Position numbers and translations under genes: made by a program. 64,000 nt of DNA from Mauremys mutica (taxonomy: Eukaryota; Chordata; Testudines; Geoemydidae), in NCBI RefSeq assembly GCF_020497125.1, contig NC_059076.1, positions 10,531,951-10,595,950 of the forward strand, in the 5' to 3' direction. This document shows, piece after piece, positions 56,235-64,000 of this stretch. The stretch's first letter is position 1. Each line of letters starts with the position of its first letter. The notes under the pieces are model-generated. The model saw nothing but the letters and a program-made list of their open reading frames with translations, made no database searches and had not been told where the DNA came from.

Positions 56235-57933
56235 TTCACCAGTCTTGAGGCCCAAGGGGGTAAGAGTAAGTAAGACATTCATCTACTTACTCCCAGGAGA
56301 AAACACTGTGGGAGGTGTAGGGAATGGGCTAAGTGATCAGATTACTCATGAGCCAGCACAGGCACAGGGGAGGAGCCGGACTGAGGTTACGGGTGCTCGT
56401 TTTGTAATGAGGCAGTAGTGAAGTATTACCCCGGTCCTCAATGCCAGGGAGGAATTTTGTGTCGGAGAGGCGCTAAGATACATGGCTACTGCTGGGATGG
56501 AACAGTCGACACAGCACCCCTGGGCTCACCGCTGTGTGTAAAGTTGCTCTCTAGCTCATTAACTGCATGCATTCACGGCATCATTAGCAAGAAGTAACTC
56601 AGGAGCAAGGTACAATGTTAAAGCTGCACAGCACGGGACGTGCCAATAATATGGTATCTGCAATTTAAACACTGCGAACCTGACACTAGTTAAATGTGCA
56701 GGGACAATTTATTCCCTGCTTTCAGATACTCCTGCAATCTACTGTGAACCATGCCTTCTCTCTGCTCTAGAAATCAGTCAATCAAGAGGTGGCCTGTTTG
56801 ACAGTTAATATGTACTGTGCTAACAAAACCAGGGATAGAACAGATTTCCATTCCATCCCACTTCAATCCCCACTCCGGGTAGCCCTTCTTGCAATCTGGT
56901 CTCTGTCCTGTGATGTACCCGGGGGATTGCCAGGGTGGGTGTGCCATCTTCTGCCCAGGCTGACAGCTCCAATGCTGGACTGGTCTCTTTGGCATAACAG
57001 ACCCGTTCAATCCAGGGGGATCCCCCTTCCTCCCATGGACCCTGCTGTCAATGGGCTTTGGCCAAGGCCCCAAGTATAGGGAGCCATTGGATCTGCAATT
57101 GCCTCCCTGATGCCAGTCTCCAGTGGGGGCAGGCCTGGGCTTAAGTGCCGCACTTTAGTGGCCACACAGGTTCTACGCAGCTGCCCCGGGGGGGCTTCCA
57201 CATACATCTGAGACTTGGACTCAGGCGCCATGAGATCAGGCCAGAGCCTGGCTTGCTAGCTGGCGTCACGCCACAGAGGGGGTTGGGCCAGTTCCTTTCA
57301 AAGTGCACAGAGGGAAAGTTTAACAACGTCTAACAGGCTGGTGCCCTCCACCCCAGACAGCTTGTTTCATAAGGCGTGAAAGGCCTTCTCCAGTCCCGCT
57401 TCCAGTCATTCCTTCCCATTCCTCCCCTTTTCCTAATAAAGAGCATCATTTCCAAGCAGACTACAGGGTAAATTACGTTCTCTAGTCAATTACAAAAATT
57501 GATTGCTGCCTATGTTTTGCCACTAATAAAAGCTATTGAAATAAGGCGTCCACATCTCATTAGGGAAAAACAGGCAGTAAGTCACCTTGAGATTAAAAAC
57601 AAACAAACCACCCCATTAAATTCTTCCCAAGGAAGATACCACTGTGCTCGCTTGTGTGTGGAGGAGGGGGAGCTAATCTAACCTTTTATTCATGCGGAAT
57701 CTTTTGAGGCATAAGAGGGCAGCTGGTGTAAATCAGCATAGTGCCACTGAAATTAATGGGCCCAATCCATGCACTTAATTAGCTGAATACAAGAATTATT
57801 ACTTATTGGCTGGACTATGAGTCAGACTGTGCCCCTGTACTAGGGAGCAGGGAAGGTATGAATCCTGCCTCACATGGGTCACTTGGATCCTGATGCAGAT
57901 GAGTATACAGCTGTCCTGGCTCCAGCCCCTTGA
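56235..57933. other. Unannotated stretch
   Basis: No gene or clear repeat. 57715-57780 has weak GCTGGTGTAAATCAGC palindromic-family words. Confidence 0.45.
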
Positions 57934-58078
57934 CTCGCTGGTAGGGTGACCAGACAGCAAGTGTGAAAAATGGGGACGGGGATGGGGGGGGGGGGTAATA
58001 GGTGCCTATATAAGAAAAAGACCCCAAAATCGGGACTGTCCCTATAAAATCAGGACATCTGGTCACCCTAGCCACTGG
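57934..58078. mobile_element. hAT MITE, TAGGGTGACCA family, copy 4
   Basis: The element is 57942-58070, starting TAGGGTGACCAGACAGCAAG and ending CTGGTCACCCTA, with an internal G run. Flanks CTCGCTGG (57934-57941) and GCCACTGG (58071-58078) match at 5 of 8 positions. One difference is consistent with CpG decay. Confidence 0.85.
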
Positions 58079-58637
58079 CCAGTGTTGCTGAAGTGGCAGC
58101 TAGAGGCCAGGAGCAAATTACCTTCCATGTGCGAGGAGGAGACTGACTCCCGGGGGTGTCTCGGAACCACAGTGCCACCCTTATGCTACTCCTGGCTGAT
58201 GCACTTTAGAAGCTGCCCCTTGCTCAGAGCTGTGCCGAAAAGCACAGTCGAACTCATAATCAATATTGCCAGGCCCAAGGGTTACCACATCGAGTCAGGC
58301 CTTCAAAAGTAAACAAACGAAAAAGCAAACTGAGATTTTCATGTACTCACTTGACTCCTGAAGCATTAAGAAAAACACCCAATGTTGTGACGCTTGTGCT
58401 AAAAGAATGAGAGTCAGCAATGCTGCATAAGGGTGCGGGGGTAGGATTCCCTCCTTGCTCCCGGAAAGGGGTTGTAATTAACCACTGGTCCACAACAGCA
58501 ACAATAGATGATGCCTTTAAAGCTAGCTCAGATCTGCTGGCTGGGTAGTGTAGAGTCAAGACTCTGCCGATTCTCCATTCACCTGCTCAGCTATCCAGAC
58601 AGGCAATTCAGGAGTGTAAAGGGTGGGTTATTCTTCA

Positions 58638-58965
58638 TCAGAACATAAGAGCCACCACGCTGGGTCAGACCGTGTTCTGCCTTACCCAGTATCCTGTCCC
58701 CAACAGTGGCCCATACTAGAACTTCAGGGGGAGAGTACAGGAATGGGCAATTATAGAGCAATCCACCCCTTTCTTCCATGCCCAGATTCTGGCAGTCAGA
58801 GGTTTAGGGTTGTCCTGAGCATGGGATTACAACCCTGACCATCTTGGCTAATAGCCATTGATGGACCTTTCCTCACTGAACTTATCCATTTCTTTCTTGA
58901 ACACAGTTATACCTTTGGCCATCACAACATCCCATGGCAATGAGTTCCACAGGTTAGTTGCTTAC
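58638..58965 (-). mobile_element. CR1 3' end, minus strand
   Basis: Starts CATCAGAACATAAGAGCCAC on the plus strand and includes GGCAGTCAGAGGTTTAGGG and ATCTTGGCTAATAGCCATTG, the reverse complement of the CR1 3' UTR at 62735-63125. Confidence 0.85.
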
Positions 58966-59224
58966 ACCTTTCCACAGCCATGCAGTCCAAGGCACAACCA
59001 AGCCCTTAAATACACAGATGTAGCATATTATATGCTTATATTATTTTCATTGTCCTTCGACTTACGGGCACTCTCTGGAAGATTAATCCGTCCATATGGA
59101 TCTAAATTGTAGAATGTAGGACAATACTGAATGATGTTACAATATAATATGTGATCATGCAATAAAAAGCCTATTATAATGTATGCCTGTTGGGGGCAGC
59201 TGATATGCATTGTTTGCAGTATAG

Positions 59225-59345
59225 ACCAAATTTTCAAAGAGTGGTCAGCTGCCATTTGGGCACCTAAATAATTGGCCAGATTTTCAAAAGAGAGCAATAG
59301 GAAATGCTAGGTCCTAAGTTGTTTTGAAAATCTGGCTAATTATTT
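59225..59345. repeat. Palindromic ATTTTCAAA repeat
   Basis: AATTGGCCAGATTTTCAAAA (59271) and TTTTGAAAATCTGGCTAATT (59323) are almost exact complements around a short centre. The family is that of 4313-4625 and 20876-20945. Confidence 0.65.
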
Positions 59346-59378
59346 TGGTGCCCAGGTGGGAGCTGAAAATCATGAACT

Positions 59379-59555
59379 CATAGAATCTCAGGGTTGGAAG
59401 GGACCTCAGGAGGTCATCTAGTTCAACCCCCTGTTCAAAGCAGGACCAATCCCCAGACAGATTTTTGCCCCAATCCCTAAATGGCCCCCTCAAGGATTGA
59501 ATTCACAACCCTGGGTTTAGCAGGCCAATGCTCAAACCACTGAGCTATCCCTCCC
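59379..59555 (-). mobile_element. Tortoise Pol III/SINE (Cry-type), minus strand
   Basis: On the minus strand: tRNA-like head GGATAGCTCAGTGG (A-box region, about 59538-59551), B box GGTTGTGAATTCAATCC (about 59494-59511), a body with AAAATCTGTCTGGGG, and the CR1-like tail TCTATGA at 59379. It is better preserved than the 12994-13173 copy. It is a SINE and not a tRNA gene: the acceptor stem is not closed and the body continues past the tRNA part. Confidence 0.9.
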
Positions 59556-59559
59556 CAAT

Positions 59560-60735
59560 ACCTTATTTATTATCAGGTCAGTGAGAACTATCAATCAATC
59601 ATTTATTTAGGGGACCAAAGAACAGTTTCACTACCTAAGTTTAGACACACGTTTGTAAGTATTAGCCATATTTCTACCTGGGAAGGTTTTGCACAGCTCT
59701 GCTTCTCATGTAATCTTTCTTCAGTTCGACTAATAGACCATACGCCTTGATGTCTACTCTCAGGCCTTTATAAAGGAATGGTCCAAGAGATTCTTTGCAA
59801 AGTAACCTACATTTGCACACAGAGATGGGGAGCCAAATTCTCATTTGGGGCTTCAATCCTGTTTTCATTGAAGTCAAGGGTATAACTCCCTTGGTATGGG
59901 ATCAGGTCTGTGTTGTGAATTGGCATATATCAGTGTCAATGGATGAACCTGGAGCATGGATCTGGCCTCTTCTTCGTCAACAGATGAAATAATGCAAACA
60001 ACCCAACTGACTGGATACTGTGTGTGTTAGGGGTGTGAGGTGTCACGTGGCTGTTCTATCATTGGTTGTTTTGTTCAAAGTGAGATTTAATTAAAAATGG
60101 TGGTGACAGCATTTAGTAAAGAGTTGTAAGGCAGTACACTTGTGCCAGGAATTTATGCAAGCTCTGTTGATTCAAAGCACTTTTCTGGGGGGAGTGGGGG
60201 GAGGAATTTGTGTGGACTGGGAATATGTAAGACAGCCTGCTCCCCTGGAGATACCAAGGGTAGTTCTGATACTGTGTTTCTAAAGAGTGCTTTTTGCATT
60301 TTGTAAAAATACACATATGGGTTCATCACACAAATGGTAATAGAATCTAAGAACAGTTTAGGGTTTTAAAATGTTAGGTGATCATAACATCATAACATTT
60401 CAAAACTTACTACAGCCCTCACTCACCCAAAGGTCCGGCTGCATGACATATTAATTCAAAGTTATAAAGGTTGAAAGCACAGCTTTAATTCTTGCCTCTT
60501 GTTCATACACCTTCTGATACAATCTTTAGTTACATGACAGTTCTCAAGCAATGATATTACATTTTTCCTATAACCTGCCTGAGATAATCTTTGATCATGT
60601 CTTTAAAGCTTTTGTGGTAATACACATTTTGTTATGTAAGGAACTTACCTGTCTGCCATTACCATGGCACCTGAGCACCTCAAAGTCGCTAATGTGTTGA
60701 TCCTCACAACATTCCTGTGAAGTTGGGAAATACTA
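59560..60735. other. Unannotated stretch
   Basis: No gene. 59815-59960 has words of the palindromic family at 15240. Confidence 0.4.
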
Positions 60736-60962
60736 TATCTCCTTTTTACAGATGGGGACTGGAAGCCCACATCCTGAGGCCCAGGTCTCCGGAGATATTA
60801 AGGTGCCTAGCTCCCATTGAAATTAGTGGGAAGTAGGCACCAATACACCTTTGTGGATCTGGGCCTAAGTGGCTTGTCCAAAGCAACACATGAAGAACTG
60901 AAAGAGGAGGGCATTGAACCCGGGTCATAAGGTAGTGCCCTAACCACTGAGCCATCCTTGGT
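60736..60962 (-). repeat. MIR-type SINE with internal insertion (minus strand)
   Basis: On the minus strand a tRNA-like head GGATGGCTCAGTGGTTAGGG and B box GGGTTCAATGC are followed by TTGGACAAGCCACTTAGG. A block GGCCCAGATCCACAAAGG...CTCCGG (about 60785-60870) not expected in MIR interrupts before CCCATCTGTAAAAAGGAG resumes. Confidence 0.7.
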
Positions 60963-60999
60963 CTCATTACTGGTAGGCAGTAGTCAGCCTCTCAGCATC

Positions 61000-61200
61000 A
61001 TAGTAAGAGAATGCCCCAAATGCAGCCTCATCATACTCATGTGGTAGAGAAGTATTCTTCACACCATTTACAGTTGGGGAAACCAAGGCACAGAGAATGA
61101 TGAAGGGACTAACCAGGCTCATACTTTGGGCAGAACTGGGACGTGTACTCTTAGCTCTTCATTCCCAGCCCTGTGCCTGAACCACTAGAATATTCAAACC
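61000..61200 (-). repeat. MIR-type SINE relic (minus strand)
   Basis: On the plus strand CATTTACAGTTGGGGAAACC, AAGGCACAGAGAATGATG and GCCTGAACCACTAGAAT give the reversed MIR order. Confidence 0.7.
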
Positions 61201-61214
61201 AGAGGAACAGCCTA

Positions 61215-61310
61215 AGTCCTCTGTCCCTTGGGGCACAGACCATCTTTCTGTTCTGTGTCTGTACAGCACCTAGAGAAATGGAGCTGTGGTCCATGACTAG
61301 AGCTCCTATG
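61215..61310 (+). repeat. L2-like 3' tail fragment
   Basis: CTTGGGGCACAGACCATCTT and GTACAGCACCTAGAGAAATG follow the style of L2/CORE-SINE tails as at 32095-32200. Confidence 0.5.
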
Positions 61311-61311
61311 G

Positions 61312-62022
61312 GCTATTGTGTGACGGGGACACTCACTCACCCCTAGGACGGCACCTCCTCCTGGTCACTCTGGGGAATATCCCTCCAGGTCAACGCCCCA
61401 ACTCGCAGTTGCACGCCATCATGCTGTCCGTCTCTCTGTCTGCAGCCCCTCTCCCTCCAGGAGCTGCAGCTTCCGCTTTGTGACTCAGCCCTCAGCTCAC
61501 TAGACACATTTTCTCCTTCCAAGGTGGCAAAGTCTTTCTCCGCAATCCTCAGCAGTCTCCCCACTCTCTGCCCCATGGTGCCGCTCCCTCAGTGGCTGGC
61601 AGGGGAATCCAGGCCCACCTTCTATTCTGGGATCCAGCTCATGGATACTCTAGTCAGCAGCCAAGCTCTGTTCCCCTCTAGAGCTTGAGGGCTTTCGTAC
61701 CCTCGGGAACACCACCACCCCGGAATCGCCAGCTTCACCACTCCCTCATCCCAGGGATTAACGGCAGGTTCTGTGTCTCCGCAGCTTCCCTTCTCCCAAG
61801 GGTGACTGCAGACTTTCCCAGCAGCCCCCCTGCTTTCTTTTGCTAAGTTCCTGCCTTTGTATGTCCAGCCCTTCTCATTCCTCCTCAGCTGGGCTCCCTC
61901 ATTCAGGCAGGGGATTACTCAAGCCATTTCTCTCAGTTGAGGCCTGCTGGGTGACTTAGCCTCCTTCTCCATCTGCTTTAACCCTTTCAGGGCACGTGTG
62001 GAGGAAACACCCCATCACCTAT
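61312..62022 (+). mobile_element. Probable solo LTR (about 700 bp)
   Basis: The element is placed at 61317-62017. It starts TGTGTGACGGGGACACTCAC and ends AAACACCCCATCA. Flanking GCTAT (61312-61316) and CCTAT (62018-62022) match at 4 of 5. It shares CTCAGTGGCTGGCAGGGGAA and GGGATCCAGCTCATGGATAC words with other LTR-like copies. Confidence 0.7.
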
Positions 62023-62024
62023 GG

Positions 62025-62730
62025 TAATACAAATAATTTTTTTTTTCAGGAGGACTTTTTTATTGCATTTTATTTCTGAAGGGGGTTAGGAAATTAACAA
62101 GAAAAGTGAGCAGCCATGTCCTCGCGCTACACAACAGGTTTCCGCCAGCATAATCCCTGGCCGACCACAGCAGAAGTCCCTAGTGTCGCTGCGAGGACAC
62201 TGGCAACACTGCACATTTATTGGTCTAGCTCCATTCACTTGTGGGGTGCGGTTCTGGCATACTGCTACAAAGACAGGATTTGCCAATGTAGGTGGGTTCA
62301 CTTCAGGAGTTTTTTTCTGGTATGGTATAATGGTAATCCAATACCGCTCCCACTGCAGTCATGGTTTAGCTTTGTGAAAATCCAGGGCATAGCCCTTAAC
62401 ACAACGCTGCATTGCATTGGCATGGCACAAAACATAACTGATCTCCGTTTTGTGCAAAACATCATAGTTCAGTTAAAGACAATGGAGCTGTGACAATTTA
62501 CGCAAGCTGAAGATCTGGGCCTTTGTATGAAGCAAGGAGAAATTGGAAGCAGCATAACAAAAATGACAGGCTCAGAAACATACATGCCAACAGTCTGTTC
62601 TGAAGCAGCTCTTCCTCCCTACTCCAGGAGAGGGCCTATATCCTACATGTACAATATCTTGATGAAGGTGCCTCCCTATGCTGAATACTGTGCAGTGTTT
62701 TTAACTAGCAATAATGTGTGTATTTGTTCA
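62025..62730. other. Unannotated stretch
   Basis: No gene recognised. The 125-codon plus frame 62116-62493 has no domain I recognise. Confidence 0.45.
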
Positions 62731-62734
62731 CAAG

Positions 62735-63125
62735 AGCCAGGGGTCACCAATGACATGAACAGGCAGCAGGTTTAAAACAAACAAAAGGAAGCACTTCTTC
62801 ACATAACACAGTCAACCTGTGGAACTCATTACCAGGGGATGTTGTGAAGGCCAAAAGCATAACAGGGATCAAAAAAGACTTAGGTTAGTTCATGGAGGAT
62901 GGATCCATCAATGGCTATTAGCCAAGATGGTCAGGGATGCAACTCCATGCTCTGGGTGTCCCTAAACCTCTGACTGCCAGAAGCTGGGACTGGACGACAG
63001 GGAATGGGTTACTCAATAATTGCCTTCTCCTTTTGAAGCATCTGGGACTAGCCACAGTCAGAAGACAGGATAGTGGGCATGACGGACCATTGGTCTGACA
63101 CAACATGGCCATTTCTATTGTGAGC
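62735..63125 (+). mobile_element. CR1 3' end, plus strand
   Basis: Begins GGGTCACCAATGACATGAAC and runs through CACTTCTTCACATAACACAG, ATTACCAGGGGATGTTGTGA, ATCAATGGCTATTAGCCAAG and GGACCATTGGTCTGACACAA. It is a 5'-truncated CR1 insertion that includes a short coding tail and the 3' UTR. Confidence 0.88.
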
Positions 63126-63129
63126 AATA

Positions 63130-63380
63130 AAAGGAAAACTTTCTGTTCCTACCTGAAATTCAGGCTGCAGGATGCGCATATGCTAGTGCCTGAGTAGAAA
63201 TTTGTTGTTTTCCTTTGTGTGCATGTTAAATACAATGCAATGTGGGAAGAGAGGCAGAGAATGGGAAAAAGACTCCTTTCTGCCCTGGGAACAGGCCCAA
63301 GTAACTCTCAATGTTGCTGCTCCAGTGCGGACACTCTAGTGTAGTTGAGGGTAAGACATAGTTTGTGCCAATGAAGAGAG
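63130..63380. other. Unannotated stretch
   Basis: Nothing recognised. Confidence 0.4.
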
Positions 63381-63384
63381 AGCC

Positions 63385-63690
63385 TGGTGGTTATGAGAGT
63401 GAAGTTGGCTTCAGAAGATCTGTGTTTAATTCCTATCTCTCACAGCCTGCTAACTAGGATGACCAGATGTCCCGATTTCATAGGGACAGTCCCGATGTTT
63501 GGGTCTTTTTCTTATATAGGCTCCTATTACCCCCACCCCCTGTCCCGATTTTTCACACTTGCTGTCTGGTTACCCTACTGCTAACCTGCATCACATAATC
63601 TCTGACCTTCACCTGCAAAATGAGGGTAATAGCACAGCTTTGTCCTTTTATAGTGTAGGCTCTTACTATGTGTTTGTACAATACCAAGCT
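63385..63690 (+). repeat. MIR-type SINE split by a hAT MITE
   Basis: The head (GGTGGTTATGAGAGTGAAGT, TCTGTGTTTAATTCCTATC) lies at 63385-63454. The core resumes at 63578 with TAACCTGCATCACATAATCT and TGCAAAATGAGGGTAATAGC. The MITE at 63455-63577 separates the two halves. Confidence 0.7.
63447..63585. mobile_element. hAT MITE, TAGGGTGACCA family, copy 5, perfect TSD
   Basis: The element is 63455-63577 (123 bp), starting TAGGATGACCAGATGTCCCG and ending CTGTCTGGTTACCCTA. A perfect 8-bp duplication CTGCTAAC (63447-63454 and 63578-63585) flanks it. Confidence 0.95.
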
Positions 63691-63739
63691 AACTGGGCCT
63701 TTGCTTGCCACCATAATATTGAATTATTAATCAAATTCT

Positions 63740-64000
63740 GCAGAAAAGGACCTAGGGGGTACAGTGGATGAGAAGCTGGATATGAGTCAACAGTGCACCC
63801 TTGTTGCCAAGAAGGCTAATGGCATTTTGGGCTGTATAATTAGGGGCATTGCCAGCAGATCAAGGGATGTGATCATTCCCCTCTATTTGACATTGGTGAG
63901 GCCTCATCTGGAGTACTGTGTCCAGTTTTGGGCCCCACACTACAAGAAGGATGTGGAAAAATTGGAAAGTCTCCAGCAGAGGGCAACAAAAATGATTAGG
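63740..64000 (+). pseudogene. CR1 reverse transcriptase C-terminal fragment, runs off the window
   Basis: Reading from 63740 the frame stays open for 87 codons to the window edge. It contains [53 protein letters not shown] and [10 protein letters not shown], the conserved end of CR1 ORF2. Preservation is better than in the LINE at 23850-26232, suggesting a younger insertion. It has no start of its own; the 5' end is truncated near 63735. Whether it reaches a stop in frame is beyond the window. Confidence 0.88.

Noticed and set aside
59494..59555. A tRNA gene on the minus strand
   Set aside because: A and B boxes are present, but the sequence continues into a SINE body and CR1-like tail and does not close a proper acceptor stem.

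Overview
The window reads as nuclear DNA of a reptile, most likely a cryptodiran turtle. The strongest pointer is a pair of tRNA-derived SINEs with a CR1-like 3' tail (12994-13173 and 59379-59555, both minus strand), which is the architecture of the tortoise Pol III/SINE (Cry) family. They lie among CR1-type LINEs, two Penelope-like retroelements (PLEs), old MIR/CORE-SINE relics, solo LTRs and many hAT-type MITEs. I found no convincing host protein-coding gene, rRNA or functional tRNA. The window looks intergenic or intronic, and nearly every long reading frame is explained by a transposable element or by a stop-free tandem repeat.

Layout. 1-10 kb: unique DNA with one complete hAT-type element (1243-1892) and several decayed palindromic MITEs and MIR relics. 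10-17 kb: an inverted PLE terminal structure (10285-10462), a Cry SINE, several A/T-rich palindromic repeats and a cluster of two complete hAT elements plus an 86-bp PLE unit (15639-16878). 19-23 kb: solo LTR or LTR-like elements, one with TG...CA ends and a perfect 5-bp target duplication (20946-21630). 23.8-29.2 kb: an antisense CR1-type LINE split by a 2.3-kb sense PLE (26245-28533) with a perfect 13-bp target duplication. This PLE keeps a 195-codon GIY-YIG frame but has a broken reverse transcriptase. 31-43 kb: broken retroviral RNase H and integrase on the minus strand with a hAT-like insertion between them, a CR1 3' end, a 790-bp solo LTR (36737-37526) and more MITEs. 43.1-46.44 kb: a G-rich minisatellite with no stop codons over long distances in any frame. 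48-54 kb: another short PLE unit, a second PLE (50040-51385) and a 2.28-kb PIF/Harbinger-like element (51856-54136) that contains its own PLE insertion. 57-64 kb: CR1 3' ends, a Cry SINE, MIR relics, a solo LTR, two more hAT MITEs and a CR1 reverse-transcriptase fragment running off the right edge.

The most unusual signals are three. First, PLE ends carry hammerhead-ribozyme-like cores, and three independent insertions with target duplications cover almost the same 86-89 bp unit. Second, the minisatellite is a two-module array bounded by a 35-bp direct repeat. Third, the Harbinger-like element has clustered AAACCGGTTT palindromes near its ends and a repeated internal motif. Family names rest on recognition of sequence features by eye; no database search was possible.
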